From assembly GCA_008360975.2 (NCBI GenBank), contig CM039189.1, positions 13,520,056 to 13,584,055 on the forward strand: a DNA stretch of 64,000 nt, read 5' to 3'. The notes under the pieces are model-generated. The model was not told the DNA's origin and did no database searches. It saw only the letters and a program-made list of their open reading frames with translations. Position numbers and translations under genes: made by a program. The DNA comes from Lichenostomus cassidix. Taxonomy: Eukaryota > Chordata > Aves > Passeriformes > Meliphagidae. Shown here one piece after another: positions 25,824-40,400 of the stretch (the stretch's first letter is position 1; each line of letters opens with the position of its first letter).

Positions 25824-27399
25824 GTAAGTAATTGACAGCAGAAATACAGAACATAATTCAGCCAAATAACTGTTGTGGTTTTCAACCATAAGACAGTGTT
25901 GTATGGTGATTTGGTTGAATTTTCAAACCAGTTATAGCCCCCATTACTTGTTGCTGTTACTTAAGGGTGTTTTTTTTCAGGACCTCTTTTAGAAGTAATT
26001 TTATAGTTTCTCCTGGGCAAGTGTTTTCAGACTAGAACCTGATTTTTGCTGGTATGATATTTTTGAAAAAACCCAAAACATGATTGTACTGTCTGCAGCT
26101 TGAGGTTTGAGGCTATAATTATGAAACATTCTTCAACTTGCTGCTTATGGAGTACTTACATGACCAATTTTCTTTGGCAGTAAAGCTGATGTGAAAAATG
26201 CCTGCCCTTATCACCCCTGCTGCTCTGCTCATAGCTACAATTCACTGCTCCTCCTGTGCTGATACAGCTGTTCAAGGACAGCTCTGATGTCTCACGATGG
26301 TTAAGACCCTTGCTCCCACCTGGCTCTGCTCTGCTGTTTTAACCCTTTATTTCAAGGACCTGTCTTAAAACACCACCCCACCTTGTGTTGGGTTGCAAGT
26401 GGCTTTTGTCATTGAAGAAAACACACGTTTCACTGAAAGGAAGAAGAAAACGCTGCTATTGCATGGTGTTGATCTCTCATATATGTTAACAGGAGATGGT
26501 TTTTAAATTTTAAACTGGGGCCTTCCCTTGGTCCAGAGATGCTGCTGACTGACTTTGTAATGATGTGCATCACCATGCCATTTTCAAATACTATCAGCAA
26601 GAGTTGCTCCATTTTTTGCTTACAACTGAGACTAAAATAGTGTTTGTATCATTTTAGTTCTGTTAAATGTGATTACCCTCATGGTCGTCAGAGCACAGTT
26701 TATTTTGACAACGTTATCAAAGAGCTCACCAACCTTCCTCCTCATATTTTTAATTGCTCCTGAATGTACTCAAGTATTTGTTAGGACAAATAAAACTGGA
26801 AGATGACTAATACATACACACTCCTTTTAGATACAGCATGTGAGTAGGGAGTAACAGGAGGAAGAAGAGACATTCAGAACTGTGCAGCAGCACAATAAGG
26901 GATGTGAAAGAGTCCAATACCAAAGTTAGCCTAAATGGTATGGCAAGGCTAGAAGTGTAAGCACTGCAAATTTAGTATGATCATTGACAAGAAAAACAAA
27001 GGCATCTCTTGCATTTATCTTCTCTGCGGTTAAACTGAATTTTCCACTTAATGGTGAAAATACTGATTTTTCTGCAGGATGTGTTTTTCATATAGAGTTC
27101 ATAGCCTTACTGTCCCTTCTTTCAAAAATAACTTGTGGTAGTTCTGCCTTTCTTTGTGTGAAAATAATTCCAAACAGAAAATAGTAGTTGGCTGGTTTTC
27201 CACAGTTCTATTCACAACACTATAATTTTCTCCACCAACTAAATTGACTCATTCATTTCCACTAATACATACAAACTTACTTGTTCTGCTGCCAGTCTTC
27301 TTGTTAAGAGGACTAGCCCAAGACACAGTGGCTGAGCAAACAGAGCAGTAGATGTTCAGTATGAAAAGCATGGAAGTGCAAACCTTTCACATGCAGCCC

Positions 27400-27604
27400 C
27401 TTCAGGCACAAGTTTTTCACAAAGAGAACTATCAGCCACTGGAATAATCTCCCCAGGGAAGTGGTGGACTCCCCAACAGTAGGGCACTTAAGGTTTGGCT
27501 GGACAGGGTGCTGGGCTGTCTTGTCTAGGGCATGCTTTTGTCAAGAAAGCTTGGATCAGATGATCCTTGAAGTCCCTTCCAACGTAGTGGTTTATGATTT
27601 TCTG
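27400..27604 (+). mobile_element. CR1 LINE 3' end fragment, sense orientation
   Basis: A 5'-truncated remnant of a chicken-repeat-1 (CR1) non-LTR retrotransposon. Diagnostic stretches, in order, are CAAGTTTTTCACAAAGAG, CCACTGGAATAATCTCCCC, AGGGAAGTGGTGGACTCCCC, GATCAGATGATCCTTGAAG and TCCCTTCCAAC. It ends in TTTATGATTTTCTGA, a decayed form of the ATTCTATG-type CR1 tail. CR1 is the dominant LINE of birds and is also found in other reptiles, so this is the main clue to the organism. The copy is diverged and holds no coding capacity. Minus-strand frames crossing it are chance. Confidence 0.88.
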
Positions 27605-30600
27605 AAATGTTGTGGAAAAGCTGAGTAGCAGAGCAAGTCTGTTGAGCTTGAGATTGTTTGATGCTTGTGCAGCACTAAAGAGGGGTTTGTAGAAAGTGGC
27701 TGCAAGCTGGGAAGGAGACAATAATTAGGTACATTTTTAAGAATTAAACCCAGAGTGAGAGTTTTGATACCTCTCAAATGGTGTGAACACAGTTGGATAG
27801 TCTCAAGAGGGCAGGGCAAGAGTTATATGAAAAACATTTTTGATTTCTTGTGGAATGTACATTTAATAATGAAAAGGAGACGTTTGGGGAAAATGTGTGC
27901 TTCAGTTGTGAAAGATGGAATATATTCAGTATGTAAGTCCCAATATTGGCAATTGTCTGAGTCCAAGTAATAGCAAAGACTGAAGAAGGAAGAAAATTAA
28001 GTAGTAGTATTATTAGTCTTACTAGTAAGTACTTACTCATAAGTATTTGCTAATGATACAGGCATCACCAATAGCATTATAACATGAGGAGTATTTTTCC
28101 TCTTCCAAAATACGGAAGTACATTAGTGTTAAGTGTTTAAAAAAAAAAAAAAGAAAGGTGACTTTTTTTTGTGTTACTCCTCTTTGGGGCCCTTGCTTCT
28201 TTGCTGATAAGAGCTCAATGGACCTTTATTGCCCTCCAAGGATATGATGAAACACTACATCTCCCTATTTGTGATTGCATCAAGAACTATTCAATCAGAG
28301 GTAGCACTAAATTTTTTCTGGTGTTTCATCACATGGCAGAGCATATTCTCTCATGAAAGATTAAACTGCAGATGCTGCAGACATCTGTTATTGTTTGGAG
28401 ATTCTCGTTTCTTTGTGTAGTTGTAGGAGGGTTATCAGAATGACTTGCCTGCTGTGGCAGCATCAACTTTGCAGTATCCTCTGATGTGAGACAATATGTC
28501 ACCACAGCAAAAGCAGTATTTCATTTGTATAGATGTCTGTACTTACTGGGGTGGTTTTGTGGTCCAAATGGATAATTTAGAAGTGAACTTACAGGACTGC
28601 AATGTGAAGTACTAAAATACTGTGCTTAGAATCAGACATCATTGCTGTTTAAAAAGTACTTCCAGATAATCGTTCTGTTCAAGTACTTCTTCACTGGTGA
28701 TAGTATTTAAGAAGGGATGGCAAAATTAGAACAGTTTTGAAAGATGACCTACAAGCAGATATAAATCTGGTCCTTGAAGTTGTTACAATTTAAGAAGGCA
28801 AAAATGTAGTCCTAATGGTAGCCTAATATTTATAGCTGCCTTATACTGAAGTATGCATACTGTATGTATAGATGGAATTAATTTAACTGAAGGAAAAGCT
28901 CTGAACAAGGACAAGAAGAAATTTTCCTACTACCATCGCTTCATGTTTTTTCAGGTTGGACAAAGTGAGAAGGATAACAGTTTTAATACAACAAATAAAT
29001 TATGCTCTAGGCAAGATCATTGTTTGTAAACATTTTATTGTATTTTGACAAGTATGATGTTGGTGAGAGATACACTGGAGTTGAAGTTAGACAAATGGGA
29101 AGAAGTGGTAGTTAATATATCAACAGTTGCATCTTAAAGCATTCATGTGTTCATAATTTAAAATTCTATAATATACATGAATATTCTGTGGAGCATGTGA
29201 GATACTACAGGAGAGCAGACATCAGCTTATCTTTCTACAGGTAAATGCGCAAGAGTGCAGATGATCACTTCTTGTTCTGTTCCCATCTTAGTCACCAATT
29301 TTGATAAAGCAGCCAAAATAAGAGGCCTGTTTCAAGGGCAGGTCTTTAAATATGTTGTTGGGGGCTTTTAAAGCAAATACATTTGATTCATTTATATAAA
29401 AGGAAATAAAGTGTATTTGAAATATTTATCCTCTTAGAGATTTTTTTTTTTTATTTTTTCATTTGAATCTTAGAATGTGTGGGTGATACTGCTATTCCAA
29501 ACAACAGTAATTTTGACCTGAAGGTAATGATATGTATGTAAACTCCCTGTAAATAGGCCATAAGTCTTTTGCAGTCTAGTGGTGGTGGTGGTGTGGTAGT
29601 TATATTTTGAATTTGGGTGTCTGGTTAAGGGTAGAAAAATTCAGACATTTATGTTCAAAGACGGGTTTTTAAAATTATGTCATTAATAGGTAAAGGATCT
29701 GCTTATCTTCTGTTCTTCTGTTGGCACATGTTCATACTAGCATGGTGCAATTAATGTTTTTTCTTACCTCAGTGAATTTTTTAACCTATTAAGAGAAGCA
29801 TTTCTAAGAAAACTTCCACTTTAAGAAACTGAAAATCTTTTAAAAGTGAAATCTGATACTCTGGTCCTCTGTTAGACAACAGAAGAATAGCATTTTCAAG
29901 CTATGTGTTGCAGTATTACTTGGTGGTTTATTAACGAATAGAATCTAGCTTATGAACAAATTTATGAGGTTCAAGACAGTTTGTCTGAATTCAATGTTTC
30001 TATTTTATTACATGTAACAACATAAAAGCTGTGAATATGTTCTTTACTGTATTTTCTTTATGTTCTTTCCACTGAGTGATTTTAATGACAAACACTATTA
30101 GGATTCTCACTAGAAGAAAACACTTTCTTGCCAACAAGTGTTAATACACCATGCATCTGTCTTCTGTTTTGCCTTTTGTCTTCTAAAGTCTGGTATAAAA
30201 AGTAACATGGGTTAGCAAGATTATAATTCTTACTGAACTTTACCCTTCAAATCCTGCACCTCTTCAGGCAATATTTAAAAAAGAGGACGTGTGCATCTTG
30301 TTGAAATAAGGTGGCATGGGGTGTTTTTTAACACCTTGTATTTCAAGAAGATACTTTTTACTCATATTGCAGGATAATAGTGTTACTTTAAATAGTAAAC
30401 TGTGATGACTATTGCAGATATTAAAAACTGTGCATTTTAATATTTTTAACTGCTAGATATTAGTTAAAATTTACTTTGCTTAGAAGTAAAGGTTACATAA
30501 TTTCAGTGTGGTTTCCAGTATCTTAACTTTGCTTGGTAAGAGTAGAATTATTCAAATACTTCTTATGCTGTCTGTTCTTATTATCACATTTGTGATACTG

Positions 30601-31810
30601 TGGGCTGGATAGACTTCTAGTGAAAATGAAGGATGGAAATGCAACTTCCCTGTTTTTCATAAATAAAACAAAAAGTCTATCAAAAGTCAAACCAGTCAAA
30701 TTGATGTTTTCAAATTAAAAAAAAACAGGCAGCCCACTGGTGAAATATTTCTTGTGTGCCTGTATGTCATTTGGGAAAGATTAGTGTGTGTTGTTTTTAA
30801 GGGGAATCAAAGACACAGCAAGAAAGCCCCAGAGAGGCTTTGAGCAAACAATGGAAGATGGCCTGTGAAAAACACAGCAAGGTGTTTTTTGACTGACCAT
30901 GGCTAAAGAAGCCCTATTATGGACTTCACATTCATTTCTTCATAGGGGTAGAATTTTGTACATTCTTTGTAAATACCCAGGATTGAATCAAGATAATCTA
31001 CAGAGAGCAGCATTTCACCTGTTTCTGCTCAAGTGATGAGTGGATGATGGGAGCAGGTAACACGCTTGGTCAAGTAGGGAGCCATGTGCAGTTGTGTGAG
31101 AAGCATGGGTTTGGTTGTTTTGTTCTTGACTAGCAGAGCTGTAATGATATGTACTGTCCTAAAGGTTCTTTTGCTGTATCACCTAGTTCTTTGCCTTAAT
31201 TTTATTGTTTGTTATTTCTATCAGCAGGTCAAGATGTGACTTTTCAGGTGATACGTGATTTTCCTTTCCTGGGCAGTTAAATATCAGTATATACTTTCTC
31301 TATAGACACCAATTCTCGGAGTTTGTGATCACACACCACCAGATATAAAGTGTGCCACTTCATTTGGTAAAACTGATACTCTCTTGCTGCTAAGAAAGTT
31401 TGAAATTCTGATGTAAATTTATAAGCTTTAAAAAAACTCTGGTGCAACTATTCAAGTTGTCAGACCTCTATTGTCCATAATAGTCATCTTAAAATGAATG
31501 TTTTATGGTTGTATAGCTCTAATAACAGTTGAAGGATTCCTTGCTCATGCAAATTAAAATCAGTCTCCTGAGGGGGAGAGGGAAAAGTTTTATTAAGGAA
31601 TTGAACTTATTTCCTTCATTCCTATGTATACTTCTCATGATTCCTCTTGAACTTGTTTCAAATGTAATTAGCATACACACACAGCCCCCCTCTGTTTTTT
31701 CATTAAACATTTTTCCCAAGCTGTCTTTCTGTGTGGGTCTGTTTTGGACAGCTTAGTTTTGTTAAAATTAGTTTTATTATTTTGGACAGTTTAATCTCCA
31801 TTATGGTTTT

Positions 31811-31830
31811 GTATAAATTGGAATTTATAC
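31811..31830. repeat. Perfect 9-bp inverted repeat, 2-base loop
   Basis: GTATAAATT, GG, AATTTATAC: an AT-rich near-palindrome in intron 1. It is probably a chance or cruciform-type palindrome, with no known function. Confidence 0.7.
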
Positions 31831-34800
31831 AATAGTGCATACACACATTGCTTTGAACTATTTTCTGTTGAAGTTCTACATGAAAGGTATTTGGTACCAA
31901 AGGTTTAGCAATGCAGCAGGTAGAGAATAAAATAAAACCTTATTTTCCTCCCTGCTTGTTTTCTTCCTGTTCTAATAGCTTTTAATTCTTCTTCTCTGTG
32001 AAATAGGACCCAAATATCATTTCATCATTGTGGGGATAAAAAACCAGCAGTACCTACAGCTGAAAATCATATTGTTTAAGTAACTTGTCACAGAACAAGG
32101 ATAGTATCTACTCTTCAATGATGGTATTCAGTAGCCTTTGGCAGCAGCTTGTCGTGATGCTGCTGAAGGCTACTTCATCCTGCTTCCAGAGTTCTGTAGA
32201 TCTTTCCATCCTACACAGAGGAGCTCAACCGATACATTTCCTTCACTGCCTAATCCTGAATGAGGGCCAGGATAGTTCCACACGTTGTTCTGCAGGAAGT
32301 ACCAGTCTGTGGAAAAACGAATACACGACTGTATCTGTTGTTACAAAGAACATGTAAACAAGGGCCATGCAGAGGTTATTGAAAGAATGCTAATTCTGAC
32401 TTTTTTTTTTATGCTTATGAATTACAAAATGTGAAATACAGATAATGTCTTTAAAACATAGTTTGCTGTTTGAATTATGTAGACATGTACTTGTTGATAC
32501 AATTTGATTTGTAAATGTCTTCCTATGAAAAGGCAGTAAATTTTACTACTCAGTTATTGTCTTTACTCATAAACATTCATAATTAGTATGACAGTATGAT
32601 TATAGTGGGTTAGTTGACTTTATCCAGTGTCACTTGAATTCTTGGTTATTATTTTTAGAATGTACAATAAAGCTAAGAGGTAGTAATACAATAGCTTTTT
32701 CAGTGACAAAGTTTATAGCTTGTATATTTTTATGTTCAAGTTAGAGGAATTTATTTAAAATGCTGTGAAGATACCAATTTGTATAAATATTATGTCAAGT
32801 TTAAGAAAGACAGTTTGGGATTGTGGGATGGGAATAGGTGATAAGCCTTTGCTTTCTGGAACTCTTAGGGAGTTCTTTTTTCTAAACTCAGAAGTACTCC
32901 TAAAAACTTCATTAGAAGCCCACCCATCAGTGTTTTGTAAGACAAACGGAAATGTGTCATGCTCTGGTATCACAGTATGAAAATTGTTTGTAGATACTAT
33001 TCAGCTCTTATCTGAGGTCAAACTGCAGTATTTGTTGACCTTCCTACTTAGGCTTGATGCACTGAAAATCTGGGTTGTTAAACTTGGGAGTCATATGATT
33101 GTCTAAATCCTTACTTCTCATTCGCAATGTTCCAGAAAAACAAGGCAGCGGCAGTGCAATCAGGCTTAGCAGTCCTATTGCTTTTAATAATTTCTGAATT
33201 TCTGTTAGGAAAAGTGTAGCTTTTGGGAAAATAATTACCTTTTTAAATTAGTTGGCCCTATTAAGCACCTTTCATCTGAGAACTGGCAAGCAACTGCAAA
33301 ATGTATTAAACAGTTAACTCTTTAGAAGGCCTAGGTACACAGCAATACAGTGAAGTGACTTCTTATAATTACCATAGGCTTATAGTAATACTTCTAGTAA
33401 CTTAAAATAATGTGTATCTTCATTTTTTGCCAGTCATATGTTTAAATTGGCAGTCTGTTACAGAAAGAAAACTATACCTTATTTTATGGCAATTAGTATA
33501 TCAATTTACTTCACGTTCTCAAAGTGCTTATTAATTTTAGCTCAAAATAGATCAAATGTACCACATGTGACTGCTGTATCATAATACTACATATCTATTT
33601 TTAAACCTAAATGGACTCTGGGAAAGTACTTTGCAAACTTTTGGCTTCTATTGCAGAGCAGGTTTCCCATGTGTTCCTGGGTAAAGTGCCTCCTAATGGG
33701 GTCCTGGAGTATCCATTGGTCTTTCTTGCCATTTTTCAAGCTTTTATGTTTGTTAATTAAAAAACCCTGGCATAAAGTCAGGTGAATTGTGTTAATTCTT
33801 TTTTAAAATGAGCAAGCTGGGGAAACTTTATCTTCTTCATTTCAGTCCTGAAAATGTTCAGATATTGCAAAGGAAAATGAAATTTATGCTGGAAGTCATG
33901 AGGTCAGAATCATATTTTGTTTTGTAAATCTTTTCTCTGTGAACTTACATTCAGCACCAAAGAAATAATTATTGTTTCCTTGTGTGTAAGTTACAAGCTT
34001 TGCAAAACTTATTAATGCCTCTTACTAAAAATGTATCAACTATTGGAAAGCAAACAGTCTTTACCATTCTTATTCTGCAGTCATGGAGTCATGGTTCAAA
34101 AGTTACGTTTAAGTTAATATTTATTTTGTAATGGCCAACAGGGATCTCTTTATCCCCACTGCATGTGGTCCAAGTTAAATGTTAGGACTTTTCTATCAGG
34201 ATCTCACCTCACCAAATTACCACAAGTCATGAAAATGGATAAAGTAAGAGTCACCAAGGCAATAAAGAATTTTAGTGATTTCTAGGTTGAGGGTAGCTGT
34301 AGAATACCACTGGTAAGTCTAAGGACAGCAGGTGAAATGTTACTAAATTGGTTGGTTCCATGGCTCTGTCGGAGCATGCAGTGGTGTTCTACGCTGATTG
34401 TAGTTGGGCTTTTGGGCATAAATGTGTGTAATTGCTGCTTGTAGTAATTCAGTCTGAGAGGTACGAAGCAAAAAATACCAATGACAAGCAGCACCACAGA
34501 TACTGGTATTTAACAAAACATCATAAAGGAATATGAATTATTTTTGCAGTCTGAGCTGCATCACAATTTGGGATCCAAGGGAGTATCCTTAGGTGGCAAC
34601 ATTCACAAATGCAATCCACAATAGAATTGAGATGTTTTCATTGCTTAGCCTGTGAGCCAAGGGGCAGAAGTGCTCTGTAGGTTTTTTGAAGTTGCTTTTC
34701 ATGCTGCAGTCTTGGCTCTGGCTGAAGAGATATCACCCCAAGGTCAGATTTTGGGGGTTTTTATTTCATATGAAGACATCAACATATTAGTGATGCTGCA

Positions 34801-37401
34801 GCCACTAAGTTTTACAGCTTAAATGTCTTAATCGGTATCTGTAGCAACATCAGATAAAAATGAAGGATAGCAAAACAAGATCTAGCAAACATTCGTGTTT
34901 GAGGAGTTCATTTTCTCAGCATGCCCAAAGTGTATTTGTAGTTTTGTATTCATATCCTATAGCTATAGTCAAGTCATAAGTTGCCAAAATACTGAAGAAT
35001 ATTAAAGAAATGGGTGTTACATCTTTCTTTTATGTCTAGTTGGCAGTCAGTAACTAAATTAAGCTTTCCTTTCAGTTTGAGAACTGAAAAGAGTTGAGAT
35101 AATAAGATTGTGTTAAATCAGTTTTTGGCCTTTGACCTTCTAAAATGAATGTCTAAAACAGAATTAAGGGTGAGGTTGTATATAGACATGGAGTATTGTC
35201 CTTTAAATTTAAATGGCTGAAAAATTGGGTTAGCAAGGGCTTAGGCTATTTTCTTCTCCATCTACAGAGATAGGCCACACCTTTTTATCTAGAAAAATTT
35301 TGTCTACACTACACTCTTGGAGGCTTGCATTGTGCAACTTTTTTTTTTAATAACATGAGAGAATAAAACTCTTCTAATTGTTTGAGACTGCTGGTGAAGA
35401 TGGCTTTTCTTGCTCTGTAACTTATCCTCAAGCTCAGATTTTGCCTTTACTCACAGTAGTAAGTGGTTTCAGATGCAGAGCCCTCACTCTGTCCTTCCTT
35501 AGCTCCTTGTTTCAGTTTTACCTCTGCCTTGTGCCAGCTCCCTAATGCAGTCTTGCATCAGTTCTCAATTCTTTGCCTGGTAGCCCTTCCTCTGCTTTTT
35601 TTTGCCTTTCCTCCTCCCAGTTCTGTTGCAAAATTCTAATTTTTGACCAGGTGTTGGTAGCATTCTGGTGTATTCTAATATTGTTATGTTGCCCTTGCTT
35701 GTGTCATAGTTGTTCCTGAGGTGGACATTTAATGGCAGAGAAAAGGAGAATATTTTAATTATATGCTGTGTTTTAATGGCTCGCTAATTACTCGTAAGTG
35801 AAGAAGCAAGCCTTCTTTCCTTTATCTTTCATATTTCAACTTGTTTTAGCAATAATTAAAGTTTCTGGTGTAACTATGTCTTGAACAAATCTATTTCACT
35901 CAATATGTTTTCTTGGGAGGCCTTAATTTGGAGTTTATTTGATTTAGGACAAAAATTCATACCTTATTAAATGTGTCTTTTTAATGTGTACTTATATTCT
36001 CTTGATCTGTAGTATGTCAGCCAGCTTACTTTGTTTACTGTCAGAAGGCTGATGTTAATCCATCTTCTAGTCTGATGCAAAAAAAAAAAAATTGCAACAG
36101 CATTTGAACTTGAGGAGGCCAATTTAAGCATGAAACATGAAAATAAGTCTTATTTTTAATTTAAACAAAAACCAGTCAATTTTATTTGAAATTGTTTCCA
36201 TGTGTATGGCTGAGTTTTCTATTAAATTTCAGGCTACCAATTATTTTTAGACTACATAAATTAATGAGAACAGATGGAATGTATGATTAGAAATTTTGGC
36301 ATATTGAGCAGTCGGGCTGAACTGAAAAATACTTGAATGTATAATATGAGGAAAAAAATTATATCAGAGAGGTATATGCAAAACCAGAGGTGCAAAAGGA
36401 TTCTGTGAAGGCAGAGAGCACATCTGAACTCAGCCTCCACTGCACACTGAAGAGTACATGAGTAAATGGTCTCTTGTCTCACAGGTGGTTGTGTCCAGTC
36501 GTGTGTCTGGGTAATTGTATCTCTAGATGTAAGTTCACTCCTTTAAGGGAGTGAAACAAATAATTTCAGTAAAATCTGTCCAAATGAGAGGAAGGAGACA
36601 AAGCCTGCTTTTCAAAAATACTGCGTAATATATATTCATGTAATGATGTTCATATACGGTGTTCGGAAATGAAATATTTACCTAGAGAGATGAATTGCAT
36701 TTTTTAATAGTACTGAGAGAAGAATTTGTCTTTGTAGAAAAGGAGAGGAGTTAAAGGTTCGTACTGAATTTGTTGCCCTGCTATTTTCATATCTATTCTA
36801 GGTGGCTGCCAGCATTTTATCAGGGTTGTTAGTATGGTTTTGTTTGCAGTTCTTCTGAAAGTATTTTTCTTATCTCTATTCCTTGAGCTGGTTGCTTTAA
36901 GTAGAACAAAATTTGTACCCAGGATATCAGCCCTTCTTTACTGTTTCTTGGAGTGAGTATATATGTACCCATTTTTCCTTAGAGCAAGGAAGGAACATAA
37001 ACTTTGTGTTTCAACATGAATAGTGATGAGGCTGCAAGTTTTCCGGCAATGCATAAATGCATTGTTAGCCTTGCACAACTTTCCAGCAAAATTATGTATC
37101 AGCAGTGTTTTCAAAAATTGCAATAATACTTCGTTTTATTTGGCTGATAAATTAAGCAGATATTCTCTTCTAAATGTCTGCTTTACAGAGACAAAGGAAT
37201 GCAAATGTCTTAGGTTACCTAATAACACATGAGCACTCATTTTCACTTCAGATAAATGTTCATTTAGGCTTTTATTTCTTGTCGTTTAAATATTGGACTT
37301 TTTTTAAAAAATCATGTTAGAAAGGTGAGGAGAGGGCTCAGTTACTGCAATTACTAAGTTAATTATTTTGATACTTCACTTAAATGGGATGCCATGTGTT
37401 T

Positions 37402-37434
37402 CCTTCCACCCACCCTTCCAAGAGTGGTGGAAGG
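37402..37434. repeat. 9-bp inverted repeat with 15-base loop
   Basis: CCTTCCACC at 37402-37410 pairs exactly with GGTGGAAGG at 37426-37434. The stem is GC-rich inside an AT-rich intron, so the nascent RNA would form a stable hairpin. Function unknown. Confidence 0.6.
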
Positions 37435-40400
37435 TGGATCTTATAGTGGAAATAAGTTTAGAAAAAATGGCCCAATGTAGTGCAACTGTTACCTCATTTT
37501 GGCAGTTGGCAGTTTTCTTGGGTAGATTTTAAATTGAGAGGAATTGGAAGAAAACCAGAACCTTCCCACATGCCATGTGACTCCCAGAAATAACAATTCT
37601 GTATTGAGCTTGTTAGGAAGAGCTATGAGCATCTGAGACTGGCTCAAAGTGAAACATGTTTGTTCTTCCAGGAGGAAGAAATGAAGCCTCTGGCTAGTTA
37701 CAAACTTTTAAGCATTTTTTCTCAAAATGGTTCAAGTAAATTAGGATAAAAACTCAAGAGATGTCTTCCAGCTTTGCTAAATTAGAGAGAGTTTTATTTC
37801 CCAGAAATAAGGAGGACCCGTACAATGCTATCATGAGATGGACTTCACCCATTCAAAATAGGAATATTCAAAACATTATCTTTATTAGGGAGTAATCATG
37901 ATTAGGATGGCTTATCCTGTGACATGACCACTGCCAGATGAAGGATAACATTCCCAGTTATTAACAGGAACACACTAGATGGTGAAGCCTGTTTGGCAAA
38001 TGTTCTGCTCTCCCAGTGCACAGTCTGCAGTGGAGGTGTGCACTGAAGCACACAGTAGTACAGAAGAGTCACTGTATCCTGGTTCAGGAGGGTATGGGGT
38101 TGATTATCACTGCTTTGAGAAGCTGCTTTTAGTGGCAATTCACAGTATGAAATACAGTGACTTTCAGAATGCATTTTTAATTGCTCTTTGCTCTTATTTC
38201 TCTTTAGAGAAAATTAAAGGTAAATACAATTACAACTAATGGACGTTCTTGTATCTAACTAAAAATAGCTTGAAGAAGATTTACTGTGGTTTGCCTGTCA
38301 GTTAAAAGTTTATATTACACATGATTTAAAATTATTTCTTTATTTAATTTAAATATTGTTACAGTGGAAAAGTGTATTCTTTGTGAAATCTAGTGGAGTG
38401 AGCTCTATTCCAACTAGCCAGCATAACAATAACCTGTTTACTAGAAAGAAAATACTTGTTTTTTAAACAAAATGCAGAATTGTCTAACTTCTTAGAATAA
38501 AAAAGTTACGTATTATCAAGCACTCATTTTGCACTAAAAATAAGCAAAAATTTTATGTTCAGCACAGCTTGTAACTTATTCTCTGTAAGATGGTGAAGGA
38601 ATCACTAGTCTAATTTGATTTTTTTTTTTTAATCTTGGATCATGTTTCTTTGAAAGGGAAAATACAATTTGTAAGGTTGAGGATACAGTATTAAGGAATT
38701 ATATCTTTGCTGACATTCATATTGCATGTGGAGCTGGCATGCCATGTGAATTATGTGACTTTGTTCAGAGAATTACAAAGATTGGTGTATTTTATCCATA
38801 AAAAAAGAAAGAAGAAGAGAAACACTATGCATTTAATACTGTAGTGTTTCTATCCTGCAAAGTGCTTTATGCTTTCCTTTGCTTTTAAACAAATATAAAA
38901 ACAAACTAAATATACTTGTAGTCCTGCATTTATCTCATTCTTTGTAAATGGAAGAGTGAAAGAGATCTTTTGACCATTTTACCTGTCCAAGCTTTAGTTA
39001 TTTTGGCCTTTGTTGTAAATTAACACTTGGGAATGCCATAGGGTAGTGTGGACTGAGAAGCAAAGTGCCTGTTGCTAACTGGTAAACACATTTCTTAAAT
39101 AGCCAAAGGGAGATGTTTCATTTTAAGAATTTTTTAACTCGGTAAATTATTTCTGTTATATCCAAATATAAATACTATTTAAGAATATATTCAGACTGCT
39201 AATAAATAAATTCACTTTATATGAAATCAACTCAATATAAATTAGAATTTATAAATTAAAACTCATCATAAATGGGGAAAAAGTAAGATCTGTGCACTTT
39301 GTTACTGCCTCACTAAGAAAAATAGCCAGTAATTAGAATGTTGGTGTGTGAATTATTTCCCCTCTAAAAAATCTGAGATATTCAGTAGTGTTTATACAAC
39401 ACATTACAGACGAATGACTGAGTACTTTAAAAAGTTTTCTGTTCAGTATTACAGTTTTTATACCTCACACTTTGTTTGGTCTTAAACCAGCAGATGGCAT
39501 TTGTTACTCCATTTAAGTGCAGACGAATGTAAATTTTATAAACACAGCGTAATTAACTTCAGTATATGAAGAAATCTCGTTTTCTGAGCTGTGCTTCTGA
39601 TACCTCTGCATTTGTGCAAGTTCCTGTAGTTGAGATTCCATTTACTTAGCATAAGGTGTATTGGGGCATGTAGAGAGCTCTGAAATGCCCTCTTACACAT
39701 TCTACAGCCTCTTGTCCTGTGGCCAGCAGCATCCTCTCTGCTTTTCAGGATTTAATGCCAGTGTTCCACCCTAACTGCTGTAGGGCACAGTGCTTCACTC
39801 GTTCCACTGTTTGTAGGGTGTCTGATGCTGAGCAGGCTGGTAGGACTGGAGGGACCAGGACTCTCTAGGGCAGCTGTAGTCTGGCAAGGCACTGGAATAT
39901 AGGAGCTGGGTAGTGGTGAGCACATCTCTGCAGCACACAGCCAAATGTTCTGTACTTCAAACTGTATTTTATGAAAGCCCCTACTGTATTCCAATTTGCA
40001 TCTCTACTACTTCGGTCTATGGGAAAGCACTATCCCTTCCAATAGGGTGACTTTGGGTTTGCTTTGCTTCTTATTTGGAGATTTTTCTAATTGAACTTAA
40101 ATGTCATATTAGGAGCACTCCAGTTTTGGAGGAAAATGAAGGTATGAATTTAAAATATTTAGCTCAAGGTGGAGTCAGTTGGTTTTGTTCATTTTTTCCT
40201 CTAGGAAGTGTGGTGGTGATTTAAAATGCAGATGGGCTTCCTGAAAGAGCTACTAAAATGGCTCTAGTTACTCTAGTATTTAGCATTCTGGTCTTTTACT
40301 GTGCAGATCTGATAGTGAAGTGTAGCTGCTAATATAGTGAATAGTTTCTGCCTACAAGACTTTAGTTTAGGTGAACATTTTACTGATGTCCCTTCTCTTA

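Noticed and set aside
25407..25835. 142-codon frame rich in Phe, Cys and Val
   Set aside because: It is a translation of the T/G low-complexity tract. The opposite strand gives an equally artificial Lys/Asn/Pro frame.
28138..28152. A-run as the tail of a processed retrocopy
   Set aside because: No upstream coding similarity, polyadenylation signal in the right place or target-site duplication is seen. It is a simple homopolymer.
31044..31056. ATG ATG GGA GCA G before GTAACA: a Met-Gly-Ala start in phase for exon 2
   Set aside because: The donor is weak, and similar phase-compatible pairs occur at 32826 (ATG GGA ATA G) and 57315 (ATG G before GTAAGA). Chance matches of this kind are expected in a 48 kb intron.
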